From Methanococcoides sp. LMO-2 (GTDB taxonomy: Archaea; Halobacteriota; Methanosarcinia; Methanosarcinales; Methanosarcinaceae): DNA of 64,000 nt. Shown piece by piece: positions 36,130 to 44,912 of this stretch. The notes below the pieces were generated by a model. That model saw only the letters and a list, made by a program, of their open reading frames with translations, made no database searches and was not told where the DNA came from. Location of the stretch: contig NZ_JBCAUS010000002.1 in the NCBI RefSeq assembly GCF_038432375.1, positions 658,282 to 722,281 on the forward strand, in the 5' to 3' direction. The position numbers and the translations under genes are program-made. How positions within the stretch are numbered: the stretch's first letter is position 1; the number at the start of each line of letters is the position of its first letter.

Positions 36130-36170
36130 GAAATTAAAAAATAAGGATCGAAGACCAGAAACTGGTCTTC
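36130..36170 (-). terminator. Terminator after the second TRAM gene
   Basis: A perfect 9-bp stem GAAGACCAG/CTGGTCTTC (36150-36158 and 36162-36170) with a 3-nt loop is followed on the minus strand by a TTATTTTTTAATTT tract. It lies between the TRAM and helicase genes, implying that the helicase is not simply read through from TRAM. Confidence 0.75.
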
Positions 36171-36198
36171 AAATAACGTTTTTTATTAATTAGATTAA

Positions 36199-36402
36199 TT
36201 ATACTAATTCGCCAAATGCGAACTTTCTCATGACCTTGGTGACTTTGATTGTCACTTCGTCGCCGACCTTTGCAGCAGGGACAAAGATTACAAAACCGCT
36301 TACTCTAGCAATTCCGTCGCCTTCTCTTGCGATATCTTCAATTGTCACGTCGTATGTTTCGCCAGCTTCTACTGGTGCAGTTGGTTCCATGTTGTTGAAC
36401 AA
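36199..36402 (-). CDS. TRAM-domain RNA-binding protein, second copy (TTG start)
   Basis: A 67-residue TRAM protein nearly identical to the one at 17443-17649 (differences include PT for ST, AAKV for GTSV and the last residues). The same arrangement is conserved: GGAAGTGA as Shine-Dalgarno, 5 nt, TTG at 36400-36402, then FNNMEPTAPV. The similarity continues upstream through the Shine-Dalgarno and then fades, supporting recent duplication of gene plus leader. It is probably an abundant RNA chaperone. Confidence 0.9.
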   Translation of the reverse strand: MFNNMEPTAPVEAGETYDVTIEDIAREGDGIARVSGFVIFVPAAKVGDEVTIKVTKVMRKFAFGELV

Positions 36403-36666
36403 ATATTTCACTTCCTTTAAAGTGCTTAAAAAGATAATAACCAGAGTGGTAAACATACGAAAAAACAGTAGATACAATTAAGGAAATACCATCTAAACTT
36501 ATAATTTATCAAAATAGTTCTAGCCTCTAAAAGCAATCCTAACAAACAAGGATGATATATAAGTCTGTCGTACAGCATATGATTACTTCATGCGGTTGCC
36601 AGATGATGCCACTCGCAAAAAAAGAATAATTATTAATAAATAAAAGGGAGTACATGAAATCTGTTT

Positions 36667-37362
36667 TCATTCACTCCCGCTTTCTTCTGTTAGCTCGTCA
36701 CTTACCAACTTCCCATCTTCAAGAGTTATCACCCTGTCGACATACTCAACATGCCAGGGTTCATGTGTTACCATTATAATTGTCTGGCCATAGTTGTCAT
36801 TCAGGTCCTTGAAAACTTCAAGGACCTGCTTCGAGTTCCTGGTGTCCAGGTTCGCGCAGGGCTCGTCAGCGAACATTATATCGGGTTTCTTTGCAATGGC
36901 CCTTGCAATTGCTACTCTTTGCTTTTCTCCGCCCGAGAGCTCATCGGGGATCCTGTCGTCTTTGCCTTTCAGACCAACCTTGTCCAGTGCTTCAAGAGCA
37001 GTTTCATAAGACTCCTTTTTTGATTTTCCTTCCATCATAGAAAGAACATAGACATTTTCTGCAGCCGTCATTTCGTTAATGAGTGCATAATCCTGGAACA
37101 CATAACCAACCTGCGTCAGCCGGTAATAACTTCGTTCTGCTTCAGGAAGATTGGAAACCTGCAATCCCCTAATGGTGTATTCTCCACTCGTTGCATCATC
37201 CAGTAATGCCAGAATCCTCAGGATTGTTGTCTTGCCACTACCGGATGCCCCCATTATCGCTACGAATTGCCCTTTCTTTATTTCGAAAGAAACACCATTA
37301 AGAGCCTTTACAGTGGTCTCACCTGACCCATAAAACCTTTTGAGGTCTTTCACAACGATCAT
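36667..37362 (-). CDS. ABC transporter ATPase (MacB/LolD type)
   Basis: A 231-residue ATPase with Walker A GASGSGKTT, Q-loop YVFQDYAL, signature LSGGEKQRVAIA, Walker B IMFADEP and H-loop VTHEP. It starts ATG at 37362, 1 bp past the permease stop codon, with GGGGT about 8 nt upstream. The partner is the FtsX-like permease upstream. These ATPases drive extrusion or conformational work on substrates outside the membrane rather than classic uptake. Confidence 0.93.
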   Translation of the reverse strand: MIVVKDLKRFYGSGETTVKALNGVSFEIKKGQFVAIMGASGSGKTTILRILALLDDATSGEYTIRGLQVSNLPEAERSYYRLTQVGYVFQDYALINEMTAAENVYVLSMMEGKSKKESYETALEALDKVGLKGKDDRIPDELSGGEKQRVAIARAIAKKPDIMFADEPCANLDTRNSKQVLEVFKDLNDNYGQTIIMVTHEPWHVEYVDRVITLEDGKLVSDELTEESGSE

Positions 37363-37363
37363 A

Positions 37364-38575
37364 TCATCTACCCCATATGGCTTTGAGTATGCTCTCTCTT
37401 GATACACTCCATGCAGGAAGTGTTCCGGCTATCACTGAAAGTGTAAGCATGGTAACTATGCTCTGGATCAGCAACATAGGATCGATCACGGGCCTTATTT
37501 CCATGGTCTCATAGAATATCACCGGATTCGCCTGGAAGTAAAGCATAAGTGACAGGTATAGGATCAATCCCGCGAAAATCCCCAGGGAAACATAGAACAT
37601 GCTAAGGAAAGCATAGGACAATACTATCGATCTCGGGGTGATGCCTACTGCTTTTAAAATGCCGATCTCTTTCTTCCTGTTAAGTATGTTGATATAGATT
37701 ATGATCAGTATCAATGCTGCTCCTACGATAAGGCTCACAAACTTGGACATGGTATCAATAGCACCCATGCTTTGCATTGCCTGCTTTATGAGAGTCTCTG
37801 ATTTATCAGCCCACGTGAAAACCTCCTCATTCACCCCGGCATCTCTTATTTTTTCCTTAACCTGATCTTCACTCTCCGGCTGGTCAACCCTTACAACTAC
37901 ACTGGTGGCTTTACCCCCTTCCAGACCATAAACATCTTCGATCTCTTTGTAGTGAACCAGAGCATTGAGGTCAACAAGTTCAAATGTTCCTTCCATAATA
38001 CCTTTGACCTTATAGGTCCTTTTTACGCCATTGCTATACGTTACTTCAACAAGCGATCCTGCCCTGACTTCACCCAGGTCATCATAAATTTCTCCAAAAA
38101 CCGGACTTGTACCTGCAATTGCAGCACCAAGTATAATTTCATCCCTGGAAAGATCACCTAAAAAATCGCCTTCAGTGATAATATACGGGTATCGCGAAAT
38201 TTCATACTCTTCCGTCGGAACCAAACCCGTTAAAGTTACACCTACAACATTCTGTTTATGCTCAATAGATGCCCCCACATCCAGTCTCTTTGTTGCAGCC
38301 CTTACTCCTTCCACAGCCCGGACCTTCTGCAAGACGCCATCGGCATTATTGATATAGGTGTTGTCGCCTGATGGTTCAATGACAACATCCCCGTAAGGGT
38401 AGTCCTGCATATACCCGGTAAATAGAACCATCATTCCTCCGATCATTGATGGGAGGAACACCAAGTTCATAAAAATGAGCGAGAGAACAAAAACTATGAA
38501 CATCAGTGTTTTTTTGTTCCCTCTTTTTACAGTACTTGCTGCAATGAGAGCTCCCACCCTGATATCATCTATCAT
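37364..38575 (-). CDS. FtsX-like (MacB-type) ABC permease
   Basis: A 403-residue permease: an N-terminal TM helix (about 22-45), a large extracytoplasmic MacB periplasmic-core-like domain (about 60-265), then three TM helices (about 280-302, 330-352, 375-395) typical of FtsX/LolC. The end of the ATPase-coupling region reads EIGILKAVGITPRSIV. It is co-transcribed with the exported CARDB-like protein upstream and the ATPase downstream, forming a four-gene unit with the regulator. Confidence 0.92.
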   Translation of the reverse strand: MIDDIRVGALIAASTVKRGNKKTLMFIVFVLSLIFMNLVFLPSMIGGMMVLFTGYMQDYPYGDVVIEPSGDNTYINNADGVLQKVRAVEGVRAATKRLDVGASIEHKQNVVGVTLTGLVPTEEYEISRYPYIITEGDFLGDLSRDEIILGAAIAGTSPVFGEIYDDLGEVRAGSLVEVTYSNGVKRTYKVKGIMEGTFELVDLNALVHYKEIEDVYGLEGGKATSVVVRVDQPESEDQVKEKIRDAGVNEEVFTWADKSETLIKQAMQSMGAIDTMSKFVSLIVGAALILIIIYINILNRKKEIGILKAVGITPRSIVLSYAFLSMFYVSLGIFAGLILYLSLMLYFQANPVIFYETMEIRPVIDPMLLIQSIVTMLTLSVIAGTLPAWSVSRESILKAIWGR

Positions 38576-38587
38576 ATTGAAGACCTC

Positions 38588-39853
38588 TTATTCTTCATCT
38601 TCAATTTCAGTTTCTTCTTCTACTTTCTTGCCAGCAGGATTATTGCTACCTTCCATTAACTGCTTGATGATCTCATCCTTTGACCTTTTCATCCTGTAGT
38701 TATAGTAAACCAGTCCTCCGATAACTGCCAGAACAAGCAGGGCCAACAGAACTGTTCCTGCACGACTGTTGCTTTCCATGACAATAATACTGACCTTTGT
38801 TTCGACCTGCTCTTCGCCAAAATCGTCGATATAGGTAATGGTAACAGGGATCTCATACTCCCCTGCTTCATCAGCTATGAAAGTGATAACTGCAGGACCA
38901 TCCTCATTGGGATCAAGGGTTCCGATAAAGGATTCTTTTAAGCCCATGAACGGATGGTCGGCATAGACCCTGATCGAATTGATCCTGCGGTCTCCGGAGT
39001 TCTCTATCCTCATGGTCAGCTCCACAGTGTCATCAACAGAAGGAATTACAGGATCCACCTTTACAGAAGCAAGATGCAGGCTTCCTTTTTTGTCAAGCAC
39101 GGTTATCGTAATGTCGTATTCATCCTGCTGTATTCCGAAATCGTCTTCATACCTGATGATGACAGGGATGTTGAATTCACCGGCACTGTCTGCTTTGAAC
39201 TTGAACAATGCAGTTTGACCACCATTCAGGCCAAGGGTTCCGATAGTAGAATTCTTAATGCCTTTGAAATCATGATCCACACTAACAGATACGGATTTTG
39301 CGATTGCTTCACCGAAGTTCTCTATACCCAGTGTCAGGTCGACAGTATCCCCTTCATAGATATACTCAGGATTGGTGGTGACGGAAGAGATCCTTGGTTC
39401 GGCATCCTCACCTGTCACACTGACATCGACCTCATAATACTTCGTGGTCTCAAGCTCTTTATTTGCATATGTCAGTTTCATCTTGATTATATGAGGGCCG
39501 GGATTTGCATCCGGGGTTGTCCTCATGTGGTATATCAGATTCCTTTCGCTTGAAGGGTATGAGAATTCAGCAATTCTGGTTACAAGATCTTCTGTGACGA
39601 TGATATCCGGAGGGATGCTGATGATCTCAAAGGTAATATCTTTAGGAGCTTCGGAACCGCAGCTCTCAAGATCGATGGCAAGGGTGAACTCTTCATCGAT
39701 GCCTACCGAACTGGGGCTTAGTTCCTTTATCTCTGCATTTAGACATATTATCCCACCAGTAAAAGAATCGTCTGCTGATGCTGCTGTTGCTCCGGTTATA
39801 GCAACAGCAAGAACGAGCAGTAACAAACATAAAGGTCTTACATTCGGATTCAT
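38588..39853 (-). CDS. Exported CARDB/COG1361-like protein with C-terminal TM anchor
   Basis: A 421-residue protein with signal peptide (ITGATAASAD), three Ig-like CARDB domains (starting near residues 45, 155 and 260; LGIENFGEAIAKSVSVSVDHDF and MRIENSGDRRINSIRVYADHPF are parallel), and a TM helix near 378-398 with an acidic tail. Methanosarcinales often pair such proteins with FtsX/ATPase transporters. It probably supplies the extracellular part of the complex. The start overlaps the regulator's stop codon by 4 bp. Confidence 0.88.
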   Translation of the reverse strand: MNPNVRPLCLLLLVLAVAITGATAASADDSFTGGIICLNAEIKELSPSSVGIDEEFTLAIDLESCGSEAPKDITFEIISIPPDIIVTEDLVTRIAEFSYPSSERNLIYHMRTTPDANPGPHIIKMKLTYANKELETTKYYEVDVSVTGEDAEPRISSVTTNPEYIYEGDTVDLTLGIENFGEAIAKSVSVSVDHDFKGIKNSTIGTLGLNGGQTALFKFKADSAGEFNIPVIIRYEDDFGIQQDEYDITITVLDKKGSLHLASVKVDPVIPSVDDTVELTMRIENSGDRRINSIRVYADHPFMGLKESFIGTLDPNEDGPAVITFIADEAGEYEIPVTITYIDDFGEEQVETKVSIIVMESNSRAGTVLLALLVLAVIGGLVYYNYRMKRSKDEIIKQLMEGSNNPAGKKVEEETEIEDEE

Positions 39854-40341
39854 CTTTTATTCACCTCAGCCCTGATATTTTCTGTGTATTCGATCAATTT
39901 CTTGAAGATAAGTTCCAGTGCAACCATCTGCTGATAATAGTCCTCGATGATGTTGAGCATATCTTCGGATCCCTCAGCGTCACTATTCCTGCATCTTTCA
40001 ATCATTGCAGGGAGATTCTGGAGTGCAGGGACCACCATGTGTTCATTCTTGGACCGTATCGCATTGATACTCAGTGTCAGCATATCCCGTTGAACCGAGA
40101 AATACAATTTCTTGGAACCGGACCTCTTTGTCTTTTCCACCAACTTTACTCCGGAAAGCAGTTTCATTGCCGCACTGACTGCTGAAAAACTATATCCGGT
40201 TTTTTTAGAAAGGTCATCAAGGGTAAGCGGATCAGGTGCGGAATAAAGTACTGCAAGTAACTTAGAGGAAAGCTCATCAAGCCCATAGGACTTCATGCTC
40301 TGGTATACAAGGTTCTGAAATTCTTTCTTTGCAGTTTCCAT
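39850..40341 (-). CDS. GbsR/MarR-like (COG1510) transcriptional regulator
   Basis: A 163-residue protein with N-terminal winged helix (LDELSSKLLAVLYSAPDPL, LDDLSKKTGYSFSAVSAAMKLL) and a C-terminal helical dimerisation region. COG1510/GbsR proteins control osmotic or transport genes. It is the first gene of the operon with the CARDB-like protein, permease and ATPase (4-bp overlap with the next gene), so it probably regulates this operon. Confidence 0.88.
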   Translation of the reverse strand: METAKKEFQNLVYQSMKSYGLDELSSKLLAVLYSAPDPLTLDDLSKKTGYSFSAVSAAMKLLSGVKLVEKTKRSGSKKLYFSVQRDMLTLSINAIRSKNEHMVVPALQNLPAMIERCRNSDAEGSEDMLNIIEDYYQQMVALELIFKKLIEYTENIRAEVNKR

Positions 40342-40470
40342 TTCAACGCCTTATTTTTGTTATTTCCAGTAATTAATAGATATTGTAGATGTTGAATATA
40401 TATGTTACGATCGTTAGATCTCACAAAATACATCAGAAACTATTTATGCAACCTGACGATATTTAGACAT

Positions 40471-41565
40471 ATGGACTTGTATGTAGTCGAAGCTGTGGAT
40501 AAAGCCGTTTCCAGAACAAAGAAATGCCTTTTTGAGCCCTTTGATTTCTGGAAATGGATGAAACTTGCAATCATCGTTATGCTTATAGGCGGAAGCGGAG
40601 GTAATTTTAATGGCGGTGGGAATAACTATTCGTCCAATGATTACGACTTCCATGATTCAGGTCCGTTCGAGGGATTTGCTGACTCATTCGGAGGACTGGC
40701 CGACCAGATCCCCACCAGCGCCCCGGACCTGGGATTGATAATCGCAATAATTCTTTTCATATTTGCCCTTATACTATTCTTCTCATACGTCTCAAGCGTG
40801 ATGGAATTCGTGTTCGTTGACTCCCTTGTGAGCAATGAAGTTAAATTCTGGGAATACTCCCGCAAGTACCTGAGAAAAGGCCTGGGACTGCTCACATTCA
40901 GGCTATTGGTGGGCATCCTTCTGCTTGCCATCATTGCAGCTATGGCCCTTCCAATTGTGCTGCCGTTGATAGCCTCCACAGGCCAGAACTTCGAAGAAAC
41001 CATCATGGTTGCTATTGTCTCGGCAATCTTCCTGCTGATCGGCATAATCCTGGTAGTAGCAGTAATCGGAGGAATTATCAGTTCATTTGTCAACCTCTCG
41101 ATCCCTGTTGCCATCTACACCGAAACTGGCATCTTCCGCGCATTCGCCAACGTATTCGGACAGTTCAGGAAAGACTGGAAACAAATAATCGGCTACTGGT
41201 TTGGAAGAATAATTCTCGGGATTGCCGTTGCCATAATAATCGGCATCCTCATGCTGATAGTGATAATCGCAGTGGGGCTCTTCCTCCTGCTCGCTGACCT
41301 GCTGTTGTACTTTATCCTTACAACAGTCCTGCCCGGATCGGATATCGCCATATGGATAGTCCTCGCACCGATCATCCTGATCGAACTGGTATTTTTCATA
41401 TTCCTGCTTGCATTTATTGCATTACCTGGAAGAGTGTTCATGAAGTATCACATGATCACGTTCCTGCAGCAGTGGTATCCTGAAGTGGAGATTCCGGTGT
41501 TTGATGTGGAGCAGAATGATGAGGAAGAGGAAATAGAAGTAGAAGAGTCCGATAGAGAAGTTTGA
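40471..41565 (+). CDS. Polytopic membrane protein (DUF7544-like)
   Basis: A 364-residue protein with about six TM helices. It begins MDLYVVEAVDKAVSRTKKCLFEPFDFWKWMKLA, has a Gly/Asn-rich soluble loop (about residues 40-90) and an acidic C-terminal tail (DEEEEIEVEES). The family occurs in many methanogens and haloarchaea without known function. ATG 40471 was chosen over ATG 40402 on the start seen in relatives. It is divergent from the regulator operon. Confidence 0.75.
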   Translation: MDLYVVEAVDKAVSRTKKCLFEPFDFWKWMKLAIIVMLIGGSGGNFNGGGNNYSSNDYDFHDSGPFEGFADSFGGLADQIPTSAPDLGLIIAIILFIFALILFFSYVSSVMEFVFVDSLVSNEVKFWEYSRKYLRKGLGLLTFRLLVGILLLAIIAAMALPIVLPLIASTGQNFEETIMVAIVSAIFLLIGIILVVAVIGGIISSFVNLSIPVAIYTETGIFRAFANVFGQFRKDWKQIIGYWFGRIILGIAVAIIIGILMLIVIIAVGLFLLLADLLLYFILTTVLPGSDIAIWIVLAPIILIELVFFIFLLAFIALPGRVFMKYHMITFLQQWYPEVEIPVFDVEQNDEEEEIEVEESDREV

Positions 41566-41667
41566 AAGATGTTGAAATCCGACACTTCACACAGCAATGT
41601 GGGAAACTGATGTGATTTCTAATAATATTTCAATTATCTCAGAACAGAAGGAATCTCAAGACTAGAA

Positions 41668-41705
41668 ATAAAAAAAGAGTTAGAAGGATTTGTTATCAAT
41701 CCTTC
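41668..41705 (-). terminator. Terminator after the NosD-like gene
   Basis: On the minus strand, GAAGGATT/AATCCTTC (8-bp stem; 41683-41690 with 41698-41705) with a 7-nt loop precedes AACTCTTTTTTT. It lies directly after the stop codon at 41717. Confidence 0.7.
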
Positions 41706-41716
41706 CTTCCCCCCAT

Positions 41717-44455
41717 TCATTCTTCTTCCTTATCCTTCCGCCTCTTCCATAAGATGAAGAACACGATCATCAGTGCAAAGAATAGCAGCACTACACCGAT
41801 TACAGAAGTTGCTCCAGAGTCATCTTCCCCCCCATCAGTTTCTTCAACAGCTTCCTCTTCAGGAGTTATCTCTTCAGGAGATACTATGGTTGCATTACTG
41901 ATTCCATCTGAACTGGAAGTAACATTTTCTTCAGGCACTTCAGGTTCTTCCGGCATCGGTATGTATCCACCACCGCCTCCACCTCCAGTGCTACGTTCTT
42001 TGGTAGATGCCGTGATATTTGACCAGTTACCCATATTTCCAGCAGCGTCAACCGGGCGCAGACTGTAATCGTAGGATGTTGCAGAAGCCAATCCTGTATC
42101 TTCATGGCTGACACCGAATACATCGGTAATGTATACGTTGTCCCTCCACAGTTCCGCGTGATCCGTGTCAGGGGAAGCGTCCCATGAAAGGGTTATTGAA
42201 CTGCTTGTAGTTCCTGCAATCGTGAGATTTGTAATGTTTGCAGGAGGTATCGTATCGACCCTGAAATTGATCAGGGGTGATACGTACTCATCGCCTATGG
42301 TATCATTGGCATAGACTATGATGGTATGATCCCCATCAGGCAGTGCCGGCAATATTAAGTTGGGTATGAAGGTGACATTGGCAGTGCCATTGATACTATA
42401 CCACCAGGCATCCATTACTTCGAAAGAGGAAACATTGAGCGGAATTGTGCTTGTGGCATAGATTGAATTGTTCTGAGGTGTTTCCACCACAATCGGATTC
42501 GTAACACCCGTCAGTGGCAGATAGTCGATGTTAACCCCGTCAAGATCAAACTGAGAATCACCTATTCCGTCCCCATCGTTATCAACACCACCATAATCTG
42601 ACCAGTAGTTACCTCCAAGATAGTAACCACCTGCGATATTCGTGCCTGCGGTCTTAGCGATGTTCCAGATATTTCCTGAATTTATCCCTGTAAATAGAGC
42701 ATTATTCGTGTTGTTGAAGTTGTTGTTGTATATGAGATTGTTGCTGGAATCACCCACCTCAATACCAAAATTAGCATTGCTCAACACGATGTTGCTTGTA
42801 AGGGTGTTGTCGTCGGAATCATCCAGATCGATACCTGATCCGGCATTGTCCGACATTATATTGCCGACCACGCTGTTATTGATAGAGTACTCTAGATCAA
42901 TACCATCCTCAACATTGTTCGACACTGTATTGCTGGTCAGCGTGTTGTGGTCAGAATAATCCAGATGGATTCCATCATCTCCAAGATTGTTCGACACTGT
43001 ATTGTTGGTCAATGTATTGGAGTCGGAATCAGTCAACGCAATACCGCCATTGCTGTTGTACTCCACCGTGTTGTTGATTAGAATATTGTTGTTGCTGGAG
43101 TCTTCCATATCAATGCCATCACTGCTACTGTACGAAAACGTGTTGTTGGCTAGCGTGTTGTAGCTGGAATAATCCATCTCAATACCTTCGTCGCCGTTGT
43201 TCGACACCGTGTTGCCGGTCAACGTGTTGTTGTCGGAATTACGTAGATAGATGCCGTCCAGATAAAAACCCACGTTTCCGTTGTACTCCACCGTATTGCT
43301 GGTCAAGGTGTTGTTGCTGGAGGACCACAGGAAGATGCCAGTATCGTTGTTATTAGAAGCCGTGTTGTTGGTCAGAGTGTTGTTGTTGCTGGAAGACAGC
43401 CAGATGCCTCTATCGGTATTGTTCGACACCGTGTTGCTGGTCAGAGTGTTGTTGTTGCTGGAAGAAGTCAAACCGATGCCATCCTCGGCGTTGTTAGACG
43501 CTGTATTGTTGCTCAGAGTGTTGTAGTCGGAAGAATCAGTCAGCTGGATGCCAGCGTTGGCGCTGTTAGATGCTGTATTGTTGCTCAGAGTGTTGTAGTT
43601 GCAGGAATCACTCAGATGGATGCCAAAGCTGTTGTTCGACAACATGTTGCTGGTCAGGGTGTTGTTGTTGCAGGAGATCCACAGACTGATGGCGCTACCG
43701 CGGTTGTTCAATGCCGTATTATTAGTCAAAGTGTTGTTGCTGGATTGATACAGGCTAAAGCCAGCGAGGTTATTCGACAACGTGTTGTTGGTCAGAGTGT
43801 TGTGGTTGGAATCCCAACCCAGATTGATGCCAGAGAAGCTGGTGTTCAACACCGTGTTGTCTGTCAGAGTATTGTAGCTGGAATAATCCAGATCGATACC
43901 ATATTGGGTATTATTCGACGCCATGTTGCTGGTCAGGGTGTTGTTACTGGAATACCACAAAACAATACCATAGTGGTTGTTCGACGCTGTATTGTTAGTC
44001 AGGTTATTGTAGTAGGAATAAGACAGATAGATACCGTCCCAATTGCCCGACAACGTGTTGTTGACCAAGGTGTTACTGGAGGACCGCAGTTCGATGCCAG
44101 GTGCACCCCCATCCGTAGCACCACTCACAGTGAATCCGCTGATGGTCACCTGATTTGCAGTAACATAAAATACAGCGTTGTAAGAGTCGTCAGCAATGAC
44201 ATTTGTGACGGCAGCACCACCTGTTGACGTGATGTTTAGTTGTCTATTCACGTCCACGTTCTCATTGTACGTGCCAGGATACACAAGAATGGTATCGCCT
44301 GTGAAGGCGGCAGCACTCACCGCATCCTGGATTGTAGTGTAGTTCTGTGGACCAGGAATGCTTGTCACGTTGAAAGTCGCTGCTGCAGCAGTGCCTGCAT
44401 TCATCAATACTAAAGCTATTCCAAAACAAATCAGTATAGTTTGATTTAATCTCAT
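41717..44455 (-). CDS. Large NosD-like beta-helix surface protein
   Basis: A 912-residue exported protein. The signal peptide (MNAGTAAAATF) is followed by a right-handed beta-helix of roughly 23-residue NosD/PbH1 repeats (about residues 60-610; recurring NTLTNNTxSNNxxxGIxL). A fibronectin-III-like domain (about 745-820, ITLSWDASPDTDHAELWRD) follows. A Gly-rich linker, a PEEPEVPEE stretch and a C-terminal TM helix with basic tail (VIGVVLLFFALMIVFFILWKRRK) complete it. The ATG at 44455 has GGTGG upstream. Such proteins are S-layer-associated or glycan-binding candidates. Confidence 0.88.
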   Translation of the reverse strand: MRLNQTILICFGIALVLMNAGTAAAATFNVTSIPGPQNYTTIQDAVSAAAFTGDTILVYPGTYNENVDVNRQLNITSTGGAAVTNVIADDSYNAVFYVTANQVTISGFTVSGATDGGAPGIELRSSSNTLVNNTLSGNWDGIYLSYSYYNNLTNNTASNNHYGIVLWYSSNNTLTSNMASNNTQYGIDLDYSSYNTLTDNTVLNTSFSGINLGWDSNHNTLTNNTLSNNLAGFSLYQSSNNTLTNNTALNNRGSAISLWISCNNNTLTSNMLSNNSFGIHLSDSCNYNTLSNNTASNSANAGIQLTDSSDYNTLSNNTASNNAEDGIGLTSSSNNNTLTSNTVSNNTDRGIWLSSSNNNTLTNNTASNNNDTGIFLWSSSNNTLTSNTVEYNGNVGFYLDGIYLRNSDNNTLTGNTVSNNGDEGIEMDYSSYNTLANNTFSYSSSDGIDMEDSSNNNILINNTVEYNSNGGIALTDSDSNTLTNNTVSNNLGDDGIHLDYSDHNTLTSNTVSNNVEDGIDLEYSINNSVVGNIMSDNAGSGIDLDDSDDNTLTSNIVLSNANFGIEVGDSSNNLIYNNNFNNTNNALFTGINSGNIWNIAKTAGTNIAGGYYLGGNYWSDYGGVDNDGDGIGDSQFDLDGVNIDYLPLTGVTNPIVVETPQNNSIYATSTIPLNVSSFEVMDAWWYSINGTANVTFIPNLILPALPDGDHTIIVYANDTIGDEYVSPLINFRVDTIPPANITNLTIAGTTSSSITLSWDASPDTDHAELWRDNVYITDVFGVSHEDTGLASATSYDYSLRPVDAAGNMGNWSNITASTKERSTGGGGGGGYIPMPEEPEVPEENVTSSSDGISNATIVSPEEITPEEEAVEETDGGEDDSGATSVIGVVLLFFALMIVFFILWKRRKDKEEE
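42700..44090 (-). repeat. Tandem degenerate DNA repeats encoding the beta-helix
   Basis: About twenty imperfect repeats of roughly 66-72 bp encode the NosD turns. The recurring phrase on the plus strand is GTTGTTGGTCAGAGTGTTGTTG, with variable sides. The repeats are coding and lack spacers of uniform size. Recombination between copies could change the repeat number. Confidence 0.85.
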
Positions 44456-44912
44456 TGCATCCACCACCTTATTCTAACGATCTTCCAAATCGCCTACATC
44501 TGCAGAGATCGCTATCAATAAGGCAGTACGTGCCAAAAACCATCAGCTACAATAAAGGCAGTGCTACCTTGCTGTCCCCACAGCCAAATGTTAACCCTTA
44601 TTTAAAGGTTGTATATTATATTATAAGAAAATTATGAATGAATTGTATAAGTCTTGCAATAATATTTAGGCGATTATATAAGAAGAAATGCTGTTAACAA
44701 AAAGAGATAATAAAAATATGGATTCTTTAAGAAATATTCCTTCAGTATTTTATCAAAAGACATAATTCCAAGATTGAAAAACAAAATATTTAGGCTGGAG
44801 AATCATGATTAGACCAAACTATTTTTGTCAAAGATTTCCTGTTTCAATCTTCAATTATAAGACTTTTTAAAAAATGAAAAAGGATGCAATGACCATTGCT
44901 CATAATGGCCAT
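44456..44912. other. AT-rich intergenic region, no gene seen
   Basis: A 457-bp stretch. It holds the promoter of the NosD-like gene (TATA-like TTATATTATATTATAAG near 44609-44627) and, at its far end, the 3' region of the MtaA-like gene. A short dyad ATGACCATTGCTCATAATGGCCAT (about 44889-44912) lies just after the MtaA-like stop. No ORF with a ribosome binding site or structured RNA is evident. Confidence 0.5.

Noticed and set aside
36403..36477. Longer N-terminus for the second TRAM protein (extra 25 codons)
   Set aside because: The extension lies upstream of the Shine-Dalgarno and is hydrophobic; the TTG start fits spacing and the paralogue.
42700..44090. Regular repeats that could be taken for a CRISPR array
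   Set aside because: Repeats are degenerate, lie in one coding frame, have no fixed-size unique spacers, and no cas gene is in the window.
43616..44227. Plus-strand open frame inside the NosD-like gene
   Set aside because: It mirrors the repetitive DNA of the real gene on the opposite strand; no ribosome site or family pattern.
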